This document shows, one piece after another, positions 53,418 through 64,000 of a stretch of DNA of 64,000 bases. How positions within the stretch are numbered: position 1 is the first letter of the stretch; each line of letters opens with the position of its first letter. Below the pieces are notes generated by a model. It had not been told where the DNA came from. It saw only the letters and a list, made by a program, of their open reading frames with translations, and made no database searches. The stretch is taken from positions 138,884,501-138,948,500 of the forward strand of contig NC_135786.1 of the NCBI RefSeq assembly GCF_051106095.1, given 5' to 3'. Both the position numbers and the translations under genes were made by a program. The stretch comes from Pogona vitticeps. Lineage: Eukaryota > Chordata > Lepidosauria > Squamata > Agamidae.

Positions 53418-56400
53418 GTTGTTGTTGGTTAAGTTTTGTCTGATTCTTTGTGACTCCATGAAGCAGAGCATGCCAGGCCCTCCTGTCTTCTACTGCCTCC
53501 CAGAGTTTGCTCAAATTTATGTTGGTAGCTTCGATGACACTATCCAACCATCTCATCCTCTGTCGTCCCATTCTCCTCTTGCCTTCACGTTTTCCCAACA
53601 TCAGGGTCTTTTCCAGGGAGTCTTCTCATGAGATGGCCAAGGTATTGGAGCCTCAGCTTCAGGATCTGTCCTTCTAGTGAGCACTCAGGGTTAATTTCCT
53701 TCTGAACAGATAGGTTTGATCTCCTTGCAGTCCAGGGGACTCTCAAGTCTCCTCCAGCACCACAATTCAAAAGCATCAATTCTTCGGTGGTCAGCCTTCT
53801 TTATGGTCCAGCTCTCACTTCCATACATCGCTACTAGAAAAACCAATAGCTTTGACTATGTGAACCTTTGTTGGCAAGGTGATGTCTCTGCTTTTTAAGA
53901 TGTTGTCTAGGTTTCTCATTGCTTTCGTCCCAAGAAGCAGACGTCTTTTAATTTCATGGCTGCCATCACCATTTGCAGTGATCATATAGCCCAGGAAAGT
54001 AAAATCTGTCACTGCCTCCATATCTTCCTCTTCTATTTGTCAGGAAGCAATGGGACCAGTGGCCATGATCTTAGTTTTTTTGATGTTGAGCTTCAGACTG
54101 TTTTTTGCATTCTCCTCTTTCACCCCCATCAAGAGGTTCTTTAATTCCTCCTCACTTTCTGTATCGTCTGCATATCTGAGGTTGTTGATATTACTTCCAG
54201 CAATCTTAAAACTGGCTTGGGATTTATCTAGTCCAGCCTTTCGCATGATATATTCTGCATATAAGTTAAATAAGCAGGCAGACAATATACAGCCTTGTCG
54301 TACCCTTTCCCAATTTTGAACCAATCAGTTGTTCTATATCCAGTTCTAACTGTTGCTTCCTGTCCCACATATAGATTTCTCAGGAGATAGATAAGGTGCT
54401 CAGGCACTCCCATTTCTTTAAGAACTTGCCATAGTTTGTTGTGGTCCACACAATCAGAGGCTTCTGCGTAGTCAATGAAGCAGAAGTAGATGTTTTTATG
54501 GAACTCTCTGGCTTTCTCCATAATCCAGCACATATTAGCAATTTGGTCTCTAGTTCCTCTGCCCCTTCGTAATCCAGCTTGTACTTCTGGGAGTTCTCGG
54601 TCCACATACTGCTGAAGCCCACCTTGTAGGATTTTGAGCATAATCTTGCTGGCATGTGAAATGAGTGCAATTGTAGGGTAGTTGGAGCATTCTTTGGCAC
54701 TGCCCTTCTTTGGGATTGGGATGTAGACTGACCTTTTCCAATTCTCTGGCTGAGTTTTCCAAACTTGCTGGCATATTGAGTGTAGCACTTTAACAGAGTC
54801 ATCTTTTAAGATTTTTAAATAGTTCAACAGGAATACCATCACCCTCACTGGCCTTGTTGTTTGCTGTGCTTTCTAAGGCCCACTTGACTTCAGGATGTCT
54901 GGCTCAAGGTCAGCAACCACACTATCTGGGTTGTCTGGGACATCCAGATCTTTCTGGTATAATTCCTCCATGTATTCTTGCCACCTCTTCTTGATGTCTT
55001 CCTCTTCTATTAGGTGCCTACCATTTTTGTCCTTTATCATGTCCATCTTTGCACAAAATGTTCTTTCATTATATCCAGTTTTCTTCAACCGATCTCTGGT
55101 TTTTCCCTTTCTATTATTTTCCTCTACGTATTTCTTTGCATTGTTCATTTAAGAAGTCCCTCTTGTCTCTCCTTGCTATTCTTTGGAAGTCTGCATTTCA
55201 TTTTCTGTAACTTTCCCTTGCATTTTGTTTCCCTTCTCAGCTATTTGTAAGGCCTTATTGGACAGCCACTTTGCTTTCTTGCATTTCCTTTTCTTTGGGA
55301 TGGTTTTTGTTGCTGCCTCCTGTACAATGTTATGAGCCTCCATCCATAGTTTTTCTGGCACACTGTCCACCAAATCTAGTTCCTTAAATCTGTTCTTCAC
55401 TTCCACTGTGTATTCATAAGGGATTTGATTATACCTGACTAGCCCAGTGGTTTTTCCTACTTTCTTCAGTTTAATCTTGAGTTTTGCTATAAGAAGCTGA
55501 TGATCAGAGCCACAATCATCTCCAGGTCTTGTTTTTGCTGACTGTATAGAGCTTCTCCATCTTTGGCTGCAGAGAACATAATCAATCTGATTTCGGTATT
55601 GTCCATCTGGTGATGTCCATGTGTAGAGTCGCCTCTTGTGTTGTTGGAAAGGAGTGTTTGTGATGACCAGCTTGTTCTCTTGACAAAACTCTATTAGCCT
55701 TTGCCCTGCTTTGTTTTGAACTCCAAGGCCAAACTTATCTGTTGTTCTTTTATTTCTTGACTCCCTACTTTAGCATTCCAGTTCCCTAGAATGAGAAGAA
55801 CATCTTTCTTCGGTGTCAGTTCTAGAAGGTGTTGTAAGTCTTCATAGAATTGGTCAGTTTCAGCCTCTTCAGCATCAGTGGTTGGTGCATAAACTCAGAT
55901 TACTGTGATGTTGAAAGGTCTGACTTGGATTCGTATTGACATCATTCTATCATTTTTGAGATTGTATCCCAGTACAACTTTTCCCACTCTTTTGTTGACT
56001 ATGAGGGGTACTCCATTCCTTCTATGGGATTCTTGTCCACAATAGTAGATATGATACTCATCTGAATTGAATTCGCCCATTCCTGTCCATTTTAGTTCAC
56101 TGACGCCCAGGATGTCAATGTTTATTCTTGCCATCTCCTGTTTGACCATATCCAGCTCCCCAAGATTCTTACATTCCTATGCAGTATTTTTCTTTGCAGT
56201 ATCGGACTTTTCTTTCACTTCCAAGCGCATCCGCAGCTGAGCATCCTTTCAGCTTTTTCTCAACCACTTCATTAGCTGTGGAGCTACTTGTCCTTGTCCT
56301 CTGCTCTTCCTCAGTAGAATATTGGATGCCTTCTGACCTGAGGGTCCCATCTTCCAGCGTCATATCTTTTAGACTTTTGTTTCTGTTCATGGGGTTTTCT

Positions 56401-56570
56401 TGGCAAAGATACTGGAGTGGCTTGCCAGTTCCTGGTCCAGGTGAATCACGTTTAGTCAGAACTCTCCACTATGACCTGTCCGTCTTGGGTGTCCCTGCAT
56501 GGCATAGCCCATAGCTTCTCTGAGTTACTCAAGCCCCCTTGCCACGACAAGGCAGCAATCCGTGAAGGGG
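53418..56570 (-). mobile_element. BovB (RTE) LINE, full length, decayed
   Basis: Same orientation and same two ends as the copy at 48782. It has a perfect 11-bp target duplication CAGTAATTCAT at 53407-53417 and 56571-56581. The reading frame is broken by several frameshifts, stops and small deletions. The longest surviving piece (54228-54848) covers the finger and palm of the reverse transcriptase, and the endonuclease survives in part at 55895-56149. Its 3' tail is GTT-type, unlike the CA-type tail of the first copy. It is clearly older than the intact copy. Confidence 0.95.
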
Positions 56571-56754
56571 CAGTAATTCATAGGGTACCTGAAAGTTGGC
56601 GGTGACATGACAGCATATAACAGCATATAGTTCAGTAGACAGAAAGAGGGAGATAAAGATCTAAAAGACATGTGAAGGAACAGAATTAAAAATATCAGAA
56701 TATTCCATGTCCTCCTAGGGAAAGTGTCTAATAATTTCCAAATACAGTGGTGCC

Positions 56755-57181
56755 TCGCTTGAGGAGGAGAATCCATTCCAGCAAAATCCCTCTAGAACGA
56801 AATCCTCGACAAGTGAAATGAGAAAGCCCATTGAAATGCATTTAAAACCAGTTCCATGCATTCCAATGGGTGAAATACTTCAGCATCCAGCGAAGATCCT
56901 CCATAGGGCGGCCATTTTCCGGTGCCTGTAATGTGAGGAATCCATCCTAAAACACAGCAAGGAGCCATTTTGCACAGCGGGCGGCCATTTTGAAGACCCG
57001 ACAATCAGCTGTAAAGATCGTAGTTAAGCGAAAAATCAGTTCCCAAAGCAGGGAACCGATCGTGGTAAAGCAGTTTTTTCCTATTAAAATATCATTTTGT
57101 GATCGCAAAAGCAATCACAAAAACTTCATTGTAAAGCTATTTCCTCATCTAATGAGGTAATCGTTAAGTGGGGCACCTCTG
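56755..57181. mobile_element. Tigger-like MITE (family T1)
   Basis: Starts CAGTGGTGCCTCGCTTGAGG and ends AGTGGGGCACCTCTG, with TA at 56753-56754 and 57182-57183. The interior holds GGGCGGCCATTTTCCGGTGC and AGCAGGGAACCGATCG, as in the other copies. Confidence 0.88.
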
Positions 57182-58590
57182 TAAGTGAAAATAGCTCACA
57201 AAGGCAGCCAAAGGTTCTGTTTCATTTAGACAGATCTCAGTGGACTCTCCCCCCGCCCCCTCTGCCCAGCACACTCACTGGTATCTCTCCCTAGGACAGT
57301 TCATTACTCCTCTCCCCTTCATCCTCTAAGTCTCCCCAACTGATTGCTCTCCCTCCCTCTTATTCCCTCTTCTCTCTGTCATTCAGAGCACCCCTCAGGC
57401 ACTGCGTATCATTTTTTTCCCAGAGGAAGGAAGGCAAAGCAGCACAAAGTGGGTCATGAGTGTGTTTTTTCCTCTAATCCCCTCACTGCTCAGGTCACCC
57501 TCCCTGTCCCCACCCCAGTAACAAATAACAACAAGAAATCATCAGGGAAAAATAAGTTATTTCCAAACTGTTTCTTTCTCCTGTCATCTTTCTCAATTTA
57601 CACCATGGGTGGAAAACTTCCAAAATGCCCAAGAACTGTGCACACACGCATGCATGTACGCACGCGCATGCACCCATGCAGGCACACACACACACACGCA
57701 CACACATCTGGACTTTGGAGGCCACATCTGCTTTTTTTTCACCCCAAGTACATTTTAAGGCATTTTTAAAAAATGGAACAAAATCCCTCATGGCTACTAA
57801 TGGTCAATTCTAGGGGGGGAATATAAATAGAGGGTTTTGTGAGTTAGGACTGATGCAAGATTCAGTCCAAACATGGCAAAAATTTCCTCTCACATCCCCT
57901 AGAATGCACACAGGAACTGTTTGAACAAAACAGTTTTTTTAAAATTCAAAATGGGGTGGAAGATGGCTGCAGGCTTCATTTTTGCCCGCTCCTTGTTTAC
58001 ATTACTAGCTTATGGTGAGGAGGGTTATCTTTTTTTAACATTTATTGAAACTCAGTAATTGTAAGGCTGTGATTACCTTCAGCTCAGTGGAACCTACTGA
58101 CCTATAGGAGTTTGCACTGTGAGAAATAACAATGCTATTCATTTGAACAAATAAGCAGCTCCCCTAACCCGGTGATATCCCAAACTGCAAGCCCCAGCTT
58201 CATTTCAGATAGGAATGTCCATTTCAAAAGGGGCATTCTGATTCACATTGATGGACTACTATGGATGGCCTACCAAGGCACAACAGCCTCCACCTCTTCC
58301 GACAGCTGTATTTCTGTAAACAAAGAGATGCTGGAGGGGATGGCACTTCCCTCAGCACCACTTAAGGCATAACTGAATAACTGAATCCCAAAAGCATAAT
58401 TTGGCCACTTGTTCTGTTAATACAAAGGGCAGTCTAACAGGCTGGATGTCTTGTCCAAGTCTGGTTTAAAAAGATCCAGAACAAGGGAGAGGAAGGACCG
58501 GGAACTGCCTATCAACTGTTAATATCTACCTCTACAGTAGACTGAGCAGAGATATCACTCACTAGATCACACAGCCATCCTTGCTATGGT

Positions 58591-58659
58591 ATATTTCTAC
58601 TTATTAGTCTAATTGGTTAATTTTTAATATTTCTACTTATTAATCTAATTGGTTAATTC
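58591..58659. repeat. 36-bp tandem duplication
   Basis: ATATTTCTACTTATTAGTCT...GGTTAATT is repeated once with a period of 36 and one substitution in the shared part. Confidence 0.85.
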
Positions 58660-59349
58660 TGCTCCCTTTCTAATCACGAATTTCTTCTCTTTTGGCCATG
58701 CATTGGTAGCTAATGTGCAGAAGTATCATCAGATACTTCAGAAGGAAGGAATGTTTACTCCTCTGGCAGATACTCAAGGAAAATGCAGGTGCCACGGAAA
58801 TCCAGTTCCCCCCCCCCCAAGTTGCTTGTCCACTCATGGATCACTGCATGGAGCACGTGGTTGTTGTCCTTGCTATCAAGCCAATCGCAGAATCAGCTTG
58901 GCTGGCTCTTCCCCACCTCCCTGCACAGCTAACTGCTCAACAGCTGTGTGAGACTTCACATCCCGCCTCCTTGCCAGAGCGGTTGGCTGCGTGGGGAGGT
59001 AGGAAAGCAGCCAGTCAGGCTGCTTCCGTGATTGACACGCCAACAAGGATTATGGCCATGTGCGCTATGCAGCAACCCATGAGTGGACCAGCTGGTTTGT
59101 GGGGAGAGGGTGCCAGTATTCATATTCGTATCCCCAGGGATACAAATACAAATATCCCATGTCTAGTCTCAATAACTCTGAGATACCTGTAGGACAAAGA
59201 ATTTTAAAAGTTTCCTTACTTACAGTTGCTTAAAAGTTACAGACTTGTGCATACTGCTTTATTTTCTACCCAAATCCTACCAAACAATTGCAAGATAACA
59301 GCTGATACCAGTCTACAAAATAGAGGGTTAGAACACTCGACATAGAAGC

Positions 59350-59475
59350 AAGACTTTATTTGAATTTCAAAATCTGGAAGAAAAGATTGGTTAGTGCTGG
59401 ATAGACAATCATCCCAGCCCAGAAAAGTCTTTCCAAATCACTCAAACAGCAGACAGCATGTGATGTTGTTTAAAA
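59350..59475 (-). repeat. Old dispersed repeat, copy 2
   Basis: The complement of this stretch aligns with 48256-48395 over about 110 bases, including CTATCCAGCACTAACCAAT. Confidence 0.7.
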
Positions 59476-60389
59476 AAAACCCTCCCACTGAGCAGATCCA
59501 CAAGAGGAGTTCTGAAGCACTTGGTTTGGATTACCATATTTTGGAAGTGCTACACATTACCAGCTAATGAGAGGGGTCCCTGTAAGTCTAAAATTGCAGT
59601 TACCTTAATTGCCCCACTGCTGCTAAGTCCATTGCTAAAGGGCCAAACTCAAAGTTAAAACAAGACTTCGTTAAATGCAAGGACTGATCTGTTCCTTTCT
59701 TGGGTGAGGTTCTTCCACAAAACTGGGGGTGAAGGAGGGCTTCTCATAGGCCCACACCTCTAAATTGGGGCCTCTACGGACTTTAATGAAGTTTTGCCTC
59801 GTTCTCCACAAACCAGCCTCCCTAAGCTCTTTTGAGTGGCTGTGATCCTGTAGGGAGCTACCACAGCACCAGACTTAAACAGCATCACAAACAATAAATT
59901 GTGAAGGAGTACCCAGACGTCCTCCATCTACAACTCAAGAGAATTAGGTTATCTTGCATCTCCATCTAAAGAGAGAAAGATTATTCTCGGTTGAAGAGGT
60001 CTTAACTGCCAGCATGGTCAGCATAATTTCCTTCGTTAATCTTGAGGAAGGTGCAATGCTTCTTATTTAATGTTTGTTATTTGTATACCATAGCAATGTG
60101 TTTGATATAAAAACCTCACCACCTGTCCTTCCGTTTATGATACATACCAGGTATAATGGGGCGTGGGAGTATTTTACTACTGATTAGTTCTTCATAACTA
60201 TAAAGCAAATGCCAAATTGTTTACTCTGTAACATTAGTAATAGGCAAAGTGCAGTCATAGCCAAAAAAGTAACACCGTCCAAAGTCATCAGAGACAAAAA
60301 GTATTGACACAGCAGAAGGAAACAGCATGCCTGCTTCCTCCTTCCCTCACTCTGTCTGCCAGGGCCGGACTGGCCATCTGGCACTTCTG

Positions 60390-61080
60390 GCAAATGCCAG
60401 AAGGGCCGATGGTCAGAAAGGCCGGTTCTTGCCTCAGCGCAGAGGCGCTGCATACAGTGGGGTGCTGAAATCTTTGCCTCCCACCAGCTGGAATCCCCAG
60501 GGCGAAGGGCCCGTCAAAGCCACCGTCTGGGGCATAGCGCCTCTTCTCCGGCGAGCCAGTCAGGGAGCGAGAAGGACGCCCGGTGACAAGGCTGAAGCCG
60601 GAGAGGGGCGGGAACGGCGGCGCCTGCCTGCGACGCTCCCTCCGCCGCTCGCTCCTCCTGAGCTTGGCTGCTTTCTCATCCACTTACAGCGCCTGCTAAT
60701 CGCTGCTCCGGCCTGACGTCTCCCTCTTTCCCCACAGAGGGGAGAGGAGGAGGAGGAGGAGGAGGAGGAGGAGGAAGGAGGGGAGGGGGCAGAGGGGGAG
60801 GAGGAGAGGCGGGTCCCTTCGCGCTCAGGGCGGGCGGGAGTCCAACTTTTGTTTCATGACCCTTCTGTTCAACGGGTCGGTGTCTGAGAGGTATGCTTGA
60901 TTCATTTGTTCGGCTTCCCATAGGTGAGCAGCTTCTTACCCACAGAAGGGACACGTGTCCTCCCTCTCAACAGGGTCCCTCCTGTTTTCTCTTTGCGAGC
61001 GACTCGCCGCAGTAAAAGGAAAAGGAGCCTCAGGAAACCCACAGAACATTCCAGCGGGAGCCAAATCGCAACCTCGCAAG
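60390..61080. promoter_or_regulatory. CpG island without assigned gene
   Basis: A GC- and CpG-rich stretch in otherwise AT-rich DNA. A TGACGTCT near 60714 is CRE-like, and GTGAGC or GTATGC donor-like sites occur at 60924 and 60892. No recognisable first coding exon was found on either strand. By synteny LPCAT1 would lie beyond this side, but no LPCAT1 N-terminus is visible. The left part (60358-60430) is a short inverted-repeat element around GGCACTTCTGGCA. Confidence 0.5.
60739..60816. repeat. (GGA)n purine-rich tract
   Basis: A polypurine stretch dominated by GGA units inside the CpG island. Long frames across it give only poly-Pro or similar and are not genes. Confidence 0.85.
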
Positions 61081-61414
61081 GGCCTAGAACAAATTTTTCC
61101 CTCCCCCGTGATTTGAACACTGTTTTCCCAGTAGATGAAGTGAACTGTGTTTAGATACAGGCATCAGGGGCGACTGTTACAACAAAGTTGTTGCCTCCCC
61201 TGTCTGCAAACAAGGCAACAGAAACTATGTGAGATGACCAGAACCTGATGAAACAACTCAAAATCTACAATCAATATTTTTATTAGGGTCAACAATCCAT
61301 TTAAACATGTGCAAGATGACTTGTTTCTTTTCTCAGAAGCTGGTGTGCATGATCTGTACTGTTGGAAAGCCATAATATATATGTGAATGTTCTGTTTATG
61401 ATATGTATGAACTG

Positions 61415-61652
61415 GCTGGATAGCCCAGTGGTTTCAGTATCTGACTGCAGAATCAGAGGTTGGGTGTTAGATTCCCCACTGTGCTTCCTGTGAAGTAGAG
61501 CCAGCCTGTGTGGCCTTGGGTAAGTTGCACAGTCGCAGGGCACCTCCAGAAGAAGGGAATGGCAAACTCACTTCTGGGTATTCTCTACCTGGAAAACTCT
61601 GAAAAGGGTCACCATAACTCAGAATTGACTTGATAGCACACAGTCACCATTG
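61415..61652 (+). mobile_element. tRNA-headed SINE (family S-B), copy 2
   Basis: GGCTGGATAGCCCAGTGGTTT is the A-box side and GTGTTAGATTCCCCACT the B-box side. The body has GTGGCCTTGGGTAAGTTGCA and CCAGAAGAAGGGAATGGCAA. It ends CATAACTCAGAATTGACTT. Confidence 0.8.
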
Positions 61653-61657
61653 TCATC

Positions 61658-61868
61658 AGTGGCCTGGGTAGATAGCTCAGTGAGTTGGGTGCAATGTCTG
61701 TGCACCCAAAGGTGTGTAGTTCCCCTTGAAGAAAAAGTGCCAGTCTGTGTAGCCTTGGGCAAGCTGCACAGTTCCAGGGCACCACCCTACTGAAAAGAAC
61801 AGTAAGCCACTTCTGAGTATTTTGAACTCAGAAAACCCTGGTTAGTGTAAGTCAGAATCAACTTGTTA
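61658..61868 (+). mobile_element. tRNA-headed SINE (family S-B), copy 3
   Basis: Same block order as the copy just upstream: GGTAGATAGCTCAGTGAGTT, GTAGCCTTGGGCAAGCTGCA, GAGTATTTTGAACTCAGAAAA and GTAAGTCAGAATCAACTTG. The two copies are in direct tandem but clearly diverged, so they are separate insertions. Confidence 0.8.
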
Positions 61869-62243
61869 CCCCATTGTTGTTCTTATTGTGTAATGGTACA
61901 TTTACACTTGTGAGAAATAAGTGTTGATGTTCCAGATCCCAAACACTGATATGTGAACCAGCATCCAGTTCAACATTTTGCTTCCAGCAGGACTATGAAA
62001 AAATGTAACAATGGGGTTCCCCCTACTATGTATACAGGAGTGTACAGACCTTAGTGAGACCTGTTTTTCTTTATGGCCTTATAATACTATTCCCTCCAAT
62101 CACAGTTTGAATCCAGCTTGCAAAGGTTCTCCTTCTGGTCACAGATTGGAACCAAGTCACCAAATTCAGCACCTCAAGTACAGCTTGGGAAAGTTACTTT
62201 TTTGGACTAAAGACAATGGCCAATGCTGGCTGAGGAGCTTTCC

Positions 62244-62361
62244 GTCCATCCATCCATCTACCCATCCATCCATCCATCCACCCATCCATCCATCCAACCA
62301 CCCACCCATCTACCCATTCACTCACCCACCCATCCACCCTTCCACCTACCCTCCCACCCAT
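62244..62361. repeat. (CATC)n imperfect microsatellite
   Basis: Imperfect CATC/CACC units. It causes spurious frames on both strands, including the apparent N-terminus of the transposase frame that follows. Confidence 0.9.
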
Positions 62362-62460
62362 CCGACTTGTATACTGACCCACAGTGGAAGCACTCTTTTG
62401 GGGAGTTACAGTCAAAAATATTTTTTTCCAAGGTCAGTTCCAGAAGGAATCTGATCATGT

Positions 62461-64000
62461 TGTCGGGCTGTGCCTACAAGTATTTGCTATGCTTCCCCTC
62501 CAAAAGCAGGGAAAGGAAGATATTCATTGAAGGAATGACAGACAGGAGACATATTCATCAAAGAATTGAAGAACATGAAAAAAGTGCAATGCACAGAGCA
62601 AGTGCTGAAGCTTATTTTTTGAATGCCAGCAGTGCAGATATCAATCACTTACTTCATAGTAATCAAACGTCTGTACACAGAGAACAAGTCAGAAAAAGAC
62701 GTCAGATATTGGAGCGTGTCATAGACATTGTGAAAGTGATTGGGAAACGTGGACTTAGCTATCGAGGCAACAAATTTGAGGCTGCATACACATTGGAGGA
62801 CCATTCACTTGATCATGGAAATTTTTTAGAGTTGGTCTTACTTCTTGGCAAGTATGATGTCTGCCTTAAAGAACATGTCAACAATTGCATAGCAAAAAGC
62901 AAGAAGTCACATTCAAGTGGAAAGGGCAGAGGATCATTAGTAACTTTGCTCTCCAAAACAACAATAAATAAAGTTGTCGAAACAATACGACAGTTAATTC
63001 AAGAGGCAGTGGCAAGTGGTGTTAGATAAGCTGGGATGTTCTCAGTGCAAATTGACACAACTCAGGATATTACTTCAAGAGACCAATGCTCAGTAATTGT
63101 TCGTTATGTGACAGACTGTATTCATGAGAAGCTCCTGGCAGTGGTCGATTGTGAGTCTTCATCAGGTGAATACTTTCTTACCTTACTAAGGCAAGTTCTG
63201 CAGTCATGTAAAATTGACATAAAAAAATTGCACTGGTAGTTCTACCGATGGAGCAGCTAACATGCAAGGACAGTATAGAGGCTTCTCTACATGGTTGTCC
63301 AGAGAATCTCCAGGCCAAATTCATGTTTGGTGTTATGCACATGTACTCAATTTAGTACTGGCTGACACCACAAAGGTTGTAATTCCAAGTGCATCGTTAT
63401 TTAATCTAATAAATGATGTTGGAGTTTTTATTCGTGAGTCTTATCAACGAATGAATGTATGGCTAAATGTCAGTCAGGACCCACACCATCGAAGACTCTC
63501 TGTGATTGGGGAAACACGCTGGTGGTCCAAAGATGCAGCACTTAGAAAAATATTTGGATCATTTTCCCAACCTGATTCGGCTTTATATGTTGACCTTATT
63601 GTAACATTGGCAAAGATTGAAGAAAACTCAAGATCTAAGCCAGAAGTACAAATAAAGGCAAAAACTTACGTAGAATCACTGCTTAAATATGAGACCGTTC
63701 TCACAGCACATGTATTTCTTCGGATTTTTGAGCTGACATCCCCGTTGTCAAAATATCTACAAACAAGTGGCTTAGATGTATTACAAGCTCATCACATGGT
63801 CACAGGGACACAGGAAAATCTCAAAAAGCTTGCCAGAGATTTTGAAGGGGTCAAGAACAGTGCAGATGATTTTATAAAATGGGCAAATGACAAACCACAA
63901 GAACTTGAAGATTGTGAACTTGAAGTACAGGCCACCTTGCCTCATAAAAGGTTAAGAAAGAAGAAAAGCATGGCTGGTGAATGTTCTCAAGATGAAGTAA
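62461..64000 (+). pseudogene. hAT transposase (DUF4371/ZMYM1-like), broken and cut by the window edge
   Basis: Plus-strand frames read as the DUF4371 class of hAT transposases, which cut and paste DNA with 8-bp duplications. A partial TTF-type zinc finger comes first (C-x4-LLC near 62470, HEKSAMH near 62575). Next come FEAAYTLEDHSLDHGNF and VQIDTTQDITSRDQCSV near 63045 (first catalytic Asp region), then STDGAANMQG near 63241 (second Asp region). WCYAHVLNLVL follows near 63330. A stop codon at 63027-63029 and a one-base shift near 63238 break the frame; from 63241 it is open to the edge. The N-terminus is missing: the first part of the 62223-63029 frame is microsatellite. The dimerisation domain must lie past 64000. 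Confidence 0.88.

Larger units (their letters stand above)
57184..60380. other. Low-copy region without recognised gene
   Basis: Open frames of 100-160 codons at 57344-57769 and 58713-59192 run through CA-type or C-rich tracts and show no domain. A short tandem repeat lies at 58591-58659 and an old dispersed repeat at 59350-59475. Confidence 0.35.

Noticed and set aside
57344-57791. 141-residue plus and 98-residue minus frames
   Set aside because: Low-complexity composition around a CA-rich tract, no domain and no splice context.
58649-59192. 100- and 159-residue plus-strand frames as a gene
   Set aside because: Overlapping frames in different phases across C-rich sequence, without recognisable domains; probably chance.
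60288-60954. Frames of 90-130 codons in the CpG island
   Set aside because: GC-rich sequence with few stops; products are Arg/Pro-rich on both strands and match no known first exon.
61415-61500. Possible tRNA gene
   Set aside because: The A- and B-box-like motifs belong to a SINE head; the block continues into a SINE body shared with two other copies.
62244-62361. CRISPR-like direct repeats
   Set aside because: A four-base imperfect microsatellite in a vertebrate context; there are no spacers of constant length.
62223-62460. N-terminus of the 268-residue frame as part of the transposase
   Set aside because: It is translated CATC microsatellite; transposase similarity begins only at about 62461.

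Overview
The window looks like nuclear DNA of a squamate reptile, probably a lizard. The evidence is the repeat set: RTE/BovB LINEs, a Sauria-type tRNA SINE whose tail matches BovB, L2/CR1 and L1 fragments, hAT and TA-flanked mariner/Tigger-like MITEs, and long ATTT, TA and AAT microsatellites. These families are well known together in squamates; I ran no database search.

Only two host protein genes are well supported, and they stand head to head. NDUFS6 (minus strand, four coding exons, 20587-27632) encodes the zinc-binding 13 kDa subunit of respiratory complex I. MRPL36 (plus strand, coding exon 28565-28894) encodes mitochondrial ribosomal protein bL36m. They share a CpG-rich promoter at about 27330-27960 that carries CRE, E-box/CLEAR-type and NRF1-type motifs, which suits two nuclear genes for mitochondrial proteins. 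The same NDUFS6/MRPL36 pairing is known from human 5p15.33, where the IRX4 side lies beyond NDUFS6 and the LPCAT1 side beyond MRPL36. By that synteny the left of this window should face IRX4, although no IRX exon is visible.

Layout. 1-20 kb: gene-poor, with MITEs, old LINE tails, three LTR-element fossils (one nested in an L2), an almost perfect 72-base palindrome, a 493-base tandem duplication with no difference seen, and coding-like scraps at 9.2-10.7 kb split by two hAT elements. 20.5-29.1 kb: NDUFS6 and MRPL36. 29-43 kb: gene-free, with a few MITEs, a fold-back element and a perfect Sauria SINE insertion; long stretches look unique and may hold conserved non-coding elements. 43-45 kb: an L1 3' part. 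46.4-56.6 kb: three BovB insertions in the same orientation, one with an unbroken 1009-residue endonuclease/reverse transcriptase frame and a perfect 13-bp target duplication, inserted inside a tRNA-derived SINE. 57-62 kb: low-copy sequence, a CpG island without an assigned gene, and two SINEs. 62.4-64 kb: a broken hAT transposase of the DUF4371/ZMYM1-like type that runs off the right edge.

I found no prokaryote-type system, CRISPR array or functional tRNA/rRNA gene. The strongest unusual items are the intact BovB nested in a SINE, the solo LTR with two overlapping open frames, the palindromes, and the exact tandem duplication.
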